The position numbers were made by a program, and so were the translations under genes. The notes beneath the pieces are model-generated. The model worked only from the letters and a program-made list of their open reading frames with translations, made no database searches and was not told the DNA's origin. Of a stretch of 9,187 nucleotides of DNA, positions 1 to 5,236 are shown piece after piece. Origin of the DNA: Spartobacteria bacterium UBA695 (GTDB taxonomy: Bacteria > Verrucomicrobiota > Verrucomicrobiia > Chthoniobacterales > Chthoniobacteraceae); NCBI GenBank assembly GCA_002298145.1, contig DBMP01000019.1:1-9187 (forward strand), written 5' to 3'. Every line of letters begins with the position of its first letter. The stretch's first letter is position 1.

Positions 1-2
1 GG

Positions 3-338
3 CTGGTGGCCAGCGCCAGCCTCCTGGCCTTCATGCCCGAGCTAGGTCGCCTCAAACGCAATCAAGCCGCGGCTTTGCTTGGCCTGGCTCCTTTTGTGTG
101 CGACAGCGGAAACGAACGCGGCAGGCGCCATATCTGGGGCGGACGGGCTCATTTGCTCTCGGTTCTTTACATGAGCGCTCTCCACGCCATGTTCAAAAAT
201 CGGCAACTCCGCGAGTTTTATGAGAGGCTCAAAGCAGCAGGCAAACCGGGTAAAGTCGCCATCACTGCCGTGATGCGTAAGCTCATCGTTCTCCTTAACC
301 ACATCCTCAAATACCCCGATTTTGTACTTGCGCCTTAG
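3..338 (+). CDS. IS110-family transposase, C-terminal part (5' end outside window)
   Basis: This is the C-terminal catalytic domain (Transposase_20 type) of an IS110-family recombinase, which moves its element by an RNA-guided, serine-dependent reaction. The frame is open to the left edge, so the N-terminal RuvC-like DEDD domain lies outside. The GLAPFVCDSG motif holds the expected catalytic serine (codon 105-107). It is followed by the family-typical RGRRHIWGGRA stretch, LYMSALHA, FYERLKAAGK and MRKLIVLLNHIL. The C-terminus ends at a normal position for the family, with no frameshift or stop in the visible part. A GTG at 6 is only an internal codon, not the likely start. Downstream lies non-coding DNA that probably belongs to the same element. 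Family assignment is secure; IS110 versus IS1111 subgroup cannot be settled without the other end. Confidence 0.93.
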   Translation: MVASASLLAFMPELGRLKRNQAAALLGLAPFVCDSGNERGRRHIWGGRAHLLSVLYMSALHAMFKNRQLREFYERLKAAGKPGKVAITAVMRKLIVLLNHILKYPDFVLAP

Positions 339-344
339 GAGAGT

Positions 345-475
345 TGCTCCCGGCCATATAAAATAGCCCGGAAACGGCAGTAGTTCTTTCGGCTATTGCC
401 AGCCGTTTGTCGCGGGGTTATCAAGTCCCGGCTGGCTCTCGCTAGCTAGGGAGAATTTGTTGCTTCCGGGGCTAG
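345..475 (+). ncRNA. Candidate bridge/seek RNA region of the IS110-type element
   Basis: This stretch lies directly 3' of the transposase, where IS1111-group members of the IS110 family encode the RNA that pairs with target and donor DNA. Seen in the sequence: a long stem in which 372-383 (AAACGGCAGTAG) pairs with 393-400 plus 405-408 (CTATTGCC, then GTTT), with one G-U pair, a 4-nt bulge (401-404) and a 9-nt loop (384-392). An 11-nt near-direct repeat (GTTGCTCCCGG at 343-353, GTTGCTTCCGG at 459-469) brackets the structure. Further short pairings are possible around 411-450. The stem and repeats are observed; the RNA identity is inferred from position and family knowledge. Confidence 0.35.
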
Positions 476-494
476 AAGTAAAGCCTCTCTCTCG

Positions 495-516
495 TTACGA
501 ATCTCCAGATTCGTAA
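495..516 (+). repeat. Palindrome 1
   Basis: Perfect 10-bp arms, TTACGAATCT and AGATTCGTAA, are separated by CC. The flank CTCGT (491-495) matches the flanks of palindromes 4 and 6 read on the other strand. The core AATCTCCAGATT is identical to the core of palindrome 4 in the opposite orientation. Confidence 0.85.
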
Positions 517-528
517 TGTCCTTGTCTT

Positions 529-543
529 GGAATCTCCGATTCC
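529..543 (+). repeat. Palindrome 2
   Basis: Six-bp arms, GGAATC and GATTCC, surround TCC. The centre GAATCTCC is shared with palindrome 1, but the stem is shorter. It is in the same orientation as palindrome 1. Confidence 0.7.
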
Positions 544-557
544 GTCCTCACGGTTCA

Positions 558-572
558 CGAATCAGAGATTCG
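558..572 (-). repeat. Palindrome 3
   Basis: Six-bp arms, CGAATC and GATTCG, surround AGA on the plus strand. The minus strand reads CGAATCTCTGATTCG, which matches the inner part of palindrome 1 with one base fewer in the centre. It is inverted relative to palindromes 1 and 2. Confidence 0.7.
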
Positions 573-583
573 CAGACAGAAGA

Positions 584-609
584 CGTTCCCAATCTGGAGA
601 TTGGGAACG
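584..609 (-). repeat. Palindrome 4
   Basis: Perfect 12-bp arms, CGTTCCCAATCT and AGATTGGGAACG, are separated by GG. This is the longest perfect stem in the cluster. On the minus strand it is preceded by CCTCGT, as is palindrome 6. Its core matches palindrome 1, while the outer arm positions differ in pairs, so base pairing is kept. Confidence 0.9.
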
Positions 610-637
610 AGGCACGCCAGAATCAAAATTGCAGTCG

Positions 638-654
638 CCGCAATCGAGTTGCGG
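638..654 (-). repeat. Palindrome 5
   Basis: Six-bp arms, CCGCAA and TTGCGG, surround TCGAG. The minus-strand loop is CTCGA, one base from the CTCTA loop of palindrome 6. The arms are the most diverged of the group, so family membership rests on the loop and spacing. Confidence 0.6.
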
Positions 655-663
655 GTTCAAGCG

Positions 664-688
664 CGTGCCCAAATAGAGTTTGGGCACG
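664..688 (-). repeat. Palindrome 6
   Basis: Perfect 10-bp arms, CGTGCCCAAA and TTTGGGCACG, surround TAGAG. On the minus strand it carries the CCTCGT flank and a CTCTA loop. Compared with palindrome 4, a T-A arm pair is replaced by G-C on both sides, a compensatory change. Confidence 0.88.
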
Positions 689-696
689 AGGAGGGT

Positions 697-712
697 GATT
701 GGGAACGAGGCA
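697..712 (-). repeat. Orphan half-palindrome, 16-bp direct copy of one arm of palindrome 4
   Basis: GATTGGGAACGAGGCA at 697-712 is an exact copy of 599-614, the right arm and flank of palindrome 4. The matching opposite arm is missing. It is either a truncated repeat unit or the product of a recombination between units. Confidence 0.8.
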
Positions 713-732
713 AACCCCGGCGCGGACAAGTC

Positions 733-760
733 AAAAAGCCGCAGGCGTAGGGCCGCCTAC
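733..760 (-). terminator. Weak possible rho-independent terminator after the GT2 gene
   Basis: On the minus strand, AGGCG and CGCCT (758-754 and 747-743) can form a 5-bp stem. After the spacer GCGGC comes a run of five T (complement of 733-737). The stem overlaps the stop codon of the glycosyltransferase gene. An alternative stem, GTAGG with CCTAC, uses the same stretch. The short stem and the gap before the T run make this weak. Confidence 0.3.
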
Positions 761-1455
761 TTCACTTTATACTTCACTTGGCGGGAGAGCAGCCAGCGGA
801 CGCCGAACATATCCACCGTCGCTTTGATCGCCCGGTTGCCCAGGCCATATTTGCTCACACCCGCTGTGCGCGGGCGGTGGTTCACTGGAATCTCCACAAT
901 CTTGTACCCCATCCCCTTCACCAGCGCCGGGATGAAGCGGTGCATTCCGTAGAAGGGCACCAGCGCGGCGCGGCATTCGCGGCGCATCGCCTTGAGGGTG
1001 CAGCCCGTGTCGCGAACGCCGTCCTTCGTGAACCGGCTGCGCACGAAATTCGCCACGCGGCTCGTGATGCGCTTGACCACTGTATCCTTGCGCTTGGCCC
1101 GGTAGCCGCACACCAGGTCTGCCCCTTTATCAATCTCCGCCAGCAGCAGCGGGATATCCGCCGGATCATTCTGAAGATCCCCGTCGAGCAGCGCGATCAC
1201 CTCGCCGCGCGCGGCATGGATGCCCGCGTACATGGCCGCGCTCTGGCCCGCGTTTTTCTCGAACTCCAGCAGGACTACATCCGGGCGCTTCTCTACCCGT
1301 TGGGCCGTTGCGTCCTTCGATCCATCGTCCACGAATACGATCTCGTAATTAAGGCCGCTGAGCGCGGAGTGGAGCTGCTTTTGAAGGGATTCAACGTTGT
1401 CTTGTTCGTTATAGAGCGGGATGACAACGGAGAGGGCAGGCGTGGGTTGGGTCAT
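757..1455 (-). CDS. GT2-family glycosyltransferase (polyprenyl-phosphate sugar synthase type)
   Basis: A 232-residue GT-A-fold glycosyltransferase of family 2, resembling the catalytic domain of dolichol/undecaprenyl-phosphate sugar synthases. It is expected to move a sugar from a nucleotide sugar to a polyprenyl phosphate at the cytoplasmic face. Motifs: VVIPLYNEQ (10-18), DDGS (43-46), the metal-binding DGDLQNDP (91-98) and GYRAKRKD (117-124). A C-terminal region with a DTGCTLKAMRRE-like acceptor stretch follows. There is no membrane helix, unlike ArnC-type enzymes of about 320 residues with two C-terminal helices. The start is fixed by an ATGA overlap with the upstream GT39 stop, and no Shine-Dalgarno is visible, so translation is probably coupled. 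It is the last gene of the minus operon. The sugar and lipid are unknown. Confidence 0.9.
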   Translation of the reverse strand: MTQPTPALSVVIPLYNEQDNVESLQKQLHSALSGLNYEIVFVDDGSKDATAQRVEKRPDVVLLEFEKNAGQSAAMYAGIHAARGEVIALLDGDLQNDPADIPLLLAEIDKGADLVCGYRAKRKDTVVKRITSRVANFVRSRFTKDGVRDTGCTLKAMRRECRAALVPFYGMHRFIPALVKGMGYKIVEIPVNHRPRTAGVSKYGLGNRAIKATVDMFGVRWLLSRQVKYKVK

Positions 1456-3170
1456 AAAGGAAGGCTGCGATAATTATGGCAGGCGAAAACCCATATCAAG
1501 CGTAATGGCAATCCTCGCCGCGCTTCGCTGAGAGTAGCCACCATCTCCACTTTGTCGAATCCTTTGACAATCGCTTCGGGGGCGCTCGGGGAGCGGTCCG
1601 TGACAAAAAGCGCGTCGCGGCCCTGGAAAAGACTGACCCCCCAGTCCTCGCTCGCGTACTCGTCGATCGGCAGCGTCGGGTTCACCGTCAGCATCGCGCG
1701 GATGAGCGCCCGGCGGCGGTCGGCCATCGTTTGCTCGTCGGCCGCGGGCGCGTCGAGCCCCTTGAGCGCCGCCTCCAGCGCGCCGCGTTGCGCCGGGTCC
1801 TGCACCTTGGCGAGCATCCCCTTGGCGATCTCCGTGGGCTCCGTCATCTCATCGTAGCGGCCCCAGAAGGAGTACTGGTTCTCGATCATCTGGGACTCCG
1901 GGATGTACACCGGCGGGTGCCCGGGGCCGTCGGCGCGCTTCTCGGGCAGGTAAAAGGCGAGGCTCGATGCCGTCTGGTATTTATTGGCAATGAGGAAGAG
2001 CGGCTTGCCCGACTCCGCCTCCAGCTTGTGCCGCAGGTCGTTTACCGCGATGGAGGCCGTCTCCCAGCCGCGCAGCCGCCCGCCCGGGTCCATGTTGTAG
2101 GACCACGGGATGCCCAGCGAACGGATCGCGTCCGTATTCACAATGATGAGGCTCATGACCAGCGCCAGCCCTAGGCCCGCGGCCGCGAACCGGCGCACCT
2201 TCACGCTGGAGAGCGCCTTCTCATGCCAGTAGGCCACCGTCAGGATGCCCAGGCCTACGAAAGCCGGGGAGGTCCAGTTCAGCTCGCCCATTTTTTTAAG
2301 CGAAAGCGTGCAGTAGAGGACGATCAGCGGCAGCGCGGCGAGCACCAGGAATTTCGCGCGAAAATCCGCCTTCATCGCGCGGCAGCCCTGCCAGAGCGCC
2401 ACCACCATCGCGCCGAAAACCAGCGGCGAGTAGATCCCGAAATGCCCGCCAATAAAGCCCAGCAGTTCCTCCGGGTGAATCGAGAACTTCCCCTCCAGGC
2501 CGCCCCGGCTGCGGAGGTGCTCGATGGTGATCCAGTCGTGATTCGAGTTCCAAAGCACCGGCGGGATTACCGCCAGCGAGAAGACTGCCAGCATGACCCA
2601 GAACCCGGGCCGGAGAAATTCCCGGCGCAGCTTGGGCGTCAGCGCCAGCACCAGCACGATCGTCAAGAGCTCCATGGCGTTGGTGTACTTGCCCAGGAAC
2701 CCGAGGCCGATAAGCGCGCCGGTCAGCGGCCAGAAAAGCGAGAACTTGGGCGAACGCTCCAGCGCCTCCCAGAGCGTCCAGAGCGCGGCGGTCCAGAAGA
2801 AGATCGAGATCGGGTCGATCGTCATCAGGAGCCCGCCGACGTTGAAAATGGGCGTCAAATTGAGCATCACCACCGTCCACGTCGCCACCGACTCCCCGTA
2901 GAGCCGCCGCGCCAGGCCGAAGAGCACCAGGCTCGTCCCGAGCGCCAGGAGCGGGCTCAGGAGGCGCACGCCGAAGGAGTTTGGCCCCAGCAGATCGGTC
3001 CCCGCCCGGATCGCCATCGCCACACCGGGTCCCTTGGAGTAATAAGCCCAGTCCAGCCGCTGCGACCACTGGTAGTAGTATGCTTCGTCTGGAGAGACCT
3101 CCATGGAGCCCCCCAGCGTGAGGCGCAGTGCGGTCAAGATAAGCAGGAAGACAATCAGCCAACGATTCAT
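1452..3170 (-). CDS. GT39/PMT_2-family integral membrane glycosyltransferase (ArnT-like)
   Basis: A 572-residue polytopic membrane protein of the dolichyl-phosphate-mannose-protein mannosyltransferase (PMT_2) superfamily. These enzymes use a polyprenyl-phosphate sugar as donor and transfer the sugar to lipid A, another lipid or a protein on the outer side of the cytoplasmic membrane. Residues 3-21 form the first helix. The first external loop has the diagnostic acidic pair in SPDEAYYYQW (D28, E29), followed by YYSKGPGVA (43-51), equivalent to the family's YxxxPP region. Some ten hydrophobic segments run to about residue 348. A soluble domain of about 220 residues follows, as in other family members. 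It sits 12 bp after the PAP2 gene and overlaps the GT2 gene by 4 bp, so the likely donor is the GT2 product. The acceptor is not known. Confidence 0.9.
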   Translation of the reverse strand: MNRWLIVFLLILTALRLTLGGSMEVSPDEAYYYQWSQRLDWAYYSKGPGVAMAIRAGTDLLGPNSFGVRLLSPLLALGTSLVLFGLARRLYGESVATWTVVMLNLTPIFNVGGLLMTIDPISIFFWTAALWTLWEALERSPKFSLFWPLTGALIGLGFLGKYTNAMELLTIVLVLALTPKLRREFLRPGFWVMLAVFSLAVIPPVLWNSNHDWITIEHLRSRGGLEGKFSIHPEELLGFIGGHFGIYSPLVFGAMVVALWQGCRAMKADFRAKFLVLAALPLIVLYCTLSLKKMGELNWTSPAFVGLGILTVAYWHEKALSSVKVRRFAAAGLGLALVMSLIIVNTDAIRSLGIPWSYNMDPGGRLRGWETASIAVNDLRHKLEAESGKPLFLIANKYQTASSLAFYLPEKRADGPGHPPVYIPESQMIENQYSFWGRYDEMTEPTEIAKGMLAKVQDPAQRGALEAALKGLDAPAADEQTMADRRRALIRAMLTVNPTLPIDEYASEDWGVSLFQGRDALFVTDRSPSAPEAIVKGFDKVEMVATLSEARRGLPLRLIWVFACHNYRSLPL

Positions 3171-3182
3171 AAGGGATGCGGG

Positions 3183-3827
3183 TTAGGGAACAAGTAAACT
3201 CGGATGCGAAAGGTGAAGCTGCGGCGCGAGGCGGGCCCCGTAGCGCCGCCAGAGCGCTTCGAGCGCTGCCGCCACGAGCAGGCCCAGGCCCGTCCCCAGG
3301 AACATCGAAGTCAGCACGTCGCTCGGCCAGTGGGATCCGGTGTAAATGCGCGAGTAGCCAATCGCCGCCGCCACGAGGAAATAGCCCCGGCCCCAGCGCC
3401 GGAAAAAGAGCGCCAGCACCGCCGCCGCCGCGAAGTTATCCGACGTATGGCCGGAGGGGAAAGAGCGCCCGGTGATCGCCCCGGTCTCCGGTGTCGAAGT
3501 CAGCACCTCCGGCGCCATGAAAATGCTCAGCTGTTTGGGCTGGGTCCGGGCGAGCTTCACCACGCGGGCCGGTTCCACCTGGTGAGGCCGGGGGCGGTTG
3601 GCCCAGTGTTTGAGGGAATTGACCAGTCCGCAGTCGGTAACGGCCACCGCGATCAGGATCACCAGCACCGCCGCGCGCGCCCGGAAATTCCCCCACACGG
3701 CCACCGCGAGGACGGCCAGGATGAGGATCGGCCCCCAGAAGGCAAAATCCGAGAGCAAGGCCATGACCCGATCCAACGAAGGGGAGGTCCAGACGCCGTT
3801 AATGAGTGAAAAAAGGGTTTGATCCAT
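3183..3827 (-). CDS. PAP2-superfamily membrane phosphatase
   Basis: A 214-residue type-2 phosphatidic acid phosphatase-like protein, expected to remove phosphate from a lipid phosphate or pyrophosphate at the outer face of the cytoplasmic membrane. All three catalytic motifs are intact: K73-HWANRP-RP (KX6RP), FPSGH (123-127, with the expected histidine at 127), and SR159-160 with H166 and D170 (SRX5HX3D). Hydrophobic helices lie at about 29-45, 52-70, 132-142, 149-158 and 172-188. The N-terminus MDQTLFSLINGVWTSPSLD is typical of the family and supports this start. First gene of the operon with GT39 and GT2, which suggests recycling of an undecaprenyl carrier or trimming of lipid A phosphate; I cannot tell which. 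Confidence 0.93.
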   Translation of the reverse strand: MDQTLFSLINGVWTSPSLDRVMALLSDFAFWGPILILAVLAVAVWGNFRARAAVLVILIAVAVTDCGLVNSLKHWANRPRPHQVEPARVVKLARTQPKQLSIFMAPEVLTSTPETGAITGRSFPSGHTSDNFAAAAVLALFFRRWGRGYFLVAAAIGYSRIYTGSHWPSDVLTSMFLGTGLGLLVAAALEALWRRYGARLAPQLHLSHPSLLVP

Positions 3828-3856
3828 CTGCGGGAGCGGAGAGACTAGCGAACAAT
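3828..3856. promoter_or_regulatory. 29-bp divergent start-to-start gap between the PAP2 operon and the LolA-like gene
   Basis: Only 29 bp separate the ATG of the minus operon from the preferred ATG of the plus-strand gene. GGAGAG at 3838-3843 could serve the plus gene but stands 13 nt from its ATG. No Shine-Dalgarno is visible on the minus side. Promoters for both directions must overlap the neighbouring coding sequence. I see no convincing -10/-35 pair. Confidence 0.35.
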
Positions 3857-4597
3857 ATGAGCATTGCGAGACATGTAAATGCGAAAACCGGGCTCCTGGC
3901 CGCCCTCTGCCTGCCGGCCCTTCTGCTGGGCGGCCTCCTCCTTCCGGCTCGGGCCGACGACGACGCCCCGAGCGCCCGCGAACTCCTCGCGCAGGTCCGC
4001 GCCAACCAGGCCAGTCAGAACCGGGACCTCACCGGCAAGCTGCGCAAATCCTCCAGCGACGAGAAAATCGTCATCCCCTTTCGCCTCCTCCTTCGAGAGA
4101 GCACCATCGTTTATCAGTTCACCGACCGCCCCGAATCGCTCATCCTGCGCCTGGGGGACAAAAGCTCGCGGCTCGATCGCGCCACCGGCCCCGGCGATAA
4201 GCCCGAGAAAATCACCGGCGCCAAGCTCGATGACCTGATCCGCGGTACCGACATCAGCTACGAGGACCTCGCCCTCAAGTTCCTTTACTGGACCAACGCC
4301 ATCGTTGAACCCCGCAAGGAGACCGTCATGACCCGCTCCTGCTGGATCGTCCGGGCCGTCCCCTCCCGCAAGGACGAGAGCCAGTACGACATGGCGCGCC
4401 TCTGGATCGAGCCCACTGGTGGCCTCCTTCAGGCCGAATGCTACGCGGGCGGCAAGCTCATCCGCCGCTTTTCCGTGCGCAACGTCCAGCGAGAGGCGGG
4501 CGGCAACGGCTACATTCTTAAATCCATGAGCATCCAGCGCCTCGACGCCCAGGGCAAGGGGACCCCGCCCACCTACCTCGAAGTGCGGCAGGATTGA
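3857..4597 (+). CDS. LolA-like exported protein (outer membrane lipoprotein-sorting type)
   Basis: A 246-residue predicted exported protein. The basic n-region (MSIARHVNAK), hydrophobic core (11-30) and ARA|DDD cleavage site near residue 33 form a clean signal peptide, which is why I choose this ATG. An in-frame GTG at 3806 would place 17 extra residues before the signal and overlap the PAP2 start. The mature part resembles the LolA/LolB-fold 'outer membrane lipoprotein-sorting' proteins: ELLAQVRANQ helix near the N-terminus, alternating strands (IVYQFTDRPESLILRLG, ARLWIEPTGGLLQAECY, KLIRRFSVRNV) and a C-terminal LKSMSIQRLD strand. It probably binds a lipid or lipoprotein in the periplasm. 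It is not a canonical LolA by sequence. Next gene begins 34 bp downstream. Confidence 0.75.
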   Translation: MSIARHVNAKTGLLAALCLPALLLGGLLLPARADDDAPSARELLAQVRANQASQNRDLTGKLRKSSSDEKIVIPFRLLLRESTIVYQFTDRPESLILRLGDKSSRLDRATGPGDKPEKITGAKLDDLIRGTDISYEDLALKFLYWTNAIVEPRKETVMTRSCWIVRAVPSRKDESQYDMARLWIEPTGGLLQAECYAGGKLIRRFSVRNVQREAGGNGYILKSMSIQRLDAQGKGTPPTYLEVRQD

Positions 4598-4620
4598 CCT
4601 GCCCGCGCCGGGGGACATAG

Positions 4621-4659
4621 ACTGCGCGCCCATGATGAAGACCATCCAATGGGCGCAGT
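4621..4659 (+). promoter_or_regulatory. Hairpin enclosing the GNAT start codon
   Basis: ACTGCGCGCCCAT (4621-4633) pairs with ATGGGCGCAGT (4649-4659) over 11 bp, with a 2-nt bulge in the left arm and a 15-nt loop. The left arm contains the first two bases of the ATG at 4632. A second in-frame ATG at 4635 lies in the loop. In the mRNA this structure would limit access to the first start codon. The stem is observed; a regulatory role is inferred. Confidence 0.45.
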
Positions 4660-5195
4660 TTACCTGGGACCTCGCCAAGACCTCCCCGGGCCGCCCCGCC
4701 CTCCCTCCTTCGTTTTCCATCCGCCGCGCCACCCAGGACGACGAGGAGGCTATCCGCTCCGTTATCCTGAGCGCCTTTACGCTCGACTCGGAGTGGAACT
4801 CCTTCTTTTTCCTCGTCCGCCCGCTGTTCGAGACCGCTCTCGACGAGCTTTTTGGCCAGAACAGCGAGCCGCTTTGCCTCGTCGTGAGCCATGGGCCCCG
4901 CGTCATCGGAGCCTCTGGCCTTTCGGTCGAGCGCGATGCGTGTAACCACCTGCTCACCGGCCCGTGCCTCTCCCTTGAATACCGCAACCGGGGCATCGCC
5001 AGCGCCATGTTGGCCCACAGCCTCTCCTTCCTGCGCGAGGCGGGCCTGACCTCCGTGCGCGGCCTTACTAAGGAGGGGACCGCCGCCGCGCAGTTCATCT
5101 ACCCCAAGTTCGGCTCCGCCCACGCCGCCGCACCGGATTCCCTCATCGCGGAACTCCGTAAACGCCGCAGCGAGCCGCCGAAGAAGAAAGCCTAG
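4632..5195 (+). CDS. GNAT-family N-acetyltransferase
   Basis: A 187-residue GCN5-related acetyltransferase, expected to transfer acetyl from acetyl-CoA to an unknown amine in the cytoplasm. The domain starts at about residue 28 with FSIRRATQDDEEAI. Motif A is CLSLEYRNRGIASAML (112-127), including the R-x-x-G-x-A acetyl-CoA pyrophosphate loop (R118, G121, A123). The region AAAQFIYPKFGS (151-162) matches the family's usual 'Y...GF' motif B. The first 27 residues and the basic tail (RKRRSEPPKKKA) lie outside the fold. Two ATGs in a row (4632, 4635) are possible starts, and the only purine-rich stretch (GGGGGA, 4610-4615) is too distant to be a good ribosome site. It follows the LolA-like gene by 34 bp on the same strand. 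Confidence 0.85.
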   Translation: MMKTIQWAQFTWDLAKTSPGRPALPPSFSIRRATQDDEEAIRSVILSAFTLDSEWNSFFFLVRPLFETALDELFGQNSEPLCLVVSHGPRVIGASGLSVERDACNHLLTGPCLSLEYRNRGIASAMLAHSLSFLREAGLTSVRGLTKEGTAAAQFIYPKFGSAHAAAPDSLIAELRKRRSEPPKKKA

Positions 5196-5224
5196 GCCCC
5201 CTCTAGCATCAAACCTGCTCTACC

Positions 5225-5229
5225 AAGGA
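5225..5229 (+). promoter_or_regulatory. Ribosome binding site of the pilC/gspF gene
   Basis: AAGGA stands 7 nt before the ATG at 5237. It is the only well-placed Shine-Dalgarno sequence I find in the window, and it decides this start. Confidence 0.65.
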
Positions 5230-5236
5230 TGATCCC

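Larger units (their letters stand above)
1..490 (+). mobile_element. 3' end of an IS110/IS1111-family insertion sequence (right boundary approximate)
   Basis: The element comprises the transposase 3' part and the adjoining non-coding tail. IS110-family elements lack long terminal inverted repeats and often make no target duplication, so the right end cannot be fixed by eye. I place it before the first palindrome of the neighbouring repeat family, which starts at about 491-495. The tail of about 150 nt after the stop codon fits the IS1111-type layout, where the guide RNA lies 3' of the transposase. The boundary at 490 is an inference. Confidence 0.6.
491..712. repeat. Cluster of REP-like palindromes (six palindromes plus one half-element)
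   Basis: About 220 bp hold six short perfect palindromes (495-516, 529-543, 558-572, 584-609, 638-654, 664-688) and an orphan arm at 697-710. Read in a common orientation, all six have a loop or centre of the form CTCYR or CTCGA. Palindromes 1 and 2 are on the plus strand; 3 to 6 and the half-element are on the minus strand. Three members also share a CTCGT flank (491-495 plus; 608-612 and 687-691 minus). This resembles REP/BIME-type intergenic repeats, some families of which are mobilised by Y1 (RAYT) transposases. No such transposase is in the window. I see no open frame worth calling here. Confidence 0.8.

Noticed and set aside
491..712. CRISPR array
   Set aside because: The units are palindromes of differing length, in both orientations, with irregular spacing and no constant spacer size.
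516..952. Short plus-strand open frames in the repeat region and the GT2 tail
   Set aside because: They run through palindromes or antisense to the GT2 gene and resemble no protein family.
2223..3197. A 324-codon plus-strand frame and a 288-codon minus-strand frame (2296-3162) inside the GT39 gene
   Set aside because: Both are rich in Arg, Pro, His, Gln or Ala with no domain, while the GT39 frame has clear membrane helices and family motifs.
3806..3856. Upstream GTG start for the LolA-like gene
   Set aside because: It would bury the signal peptide 17 residues inside the protein and overlap the PAP2 start.
3845..5098. A 417-codon open frame on the minus strand opposite the LolA-like and GNAT genes
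   Set aside because: It has no recognisable domain and is rich in low-complexity Ala/Gly/Arg. It runs antisense across two good genes, including their gap. GC-rich DNA gives such frames by chance.
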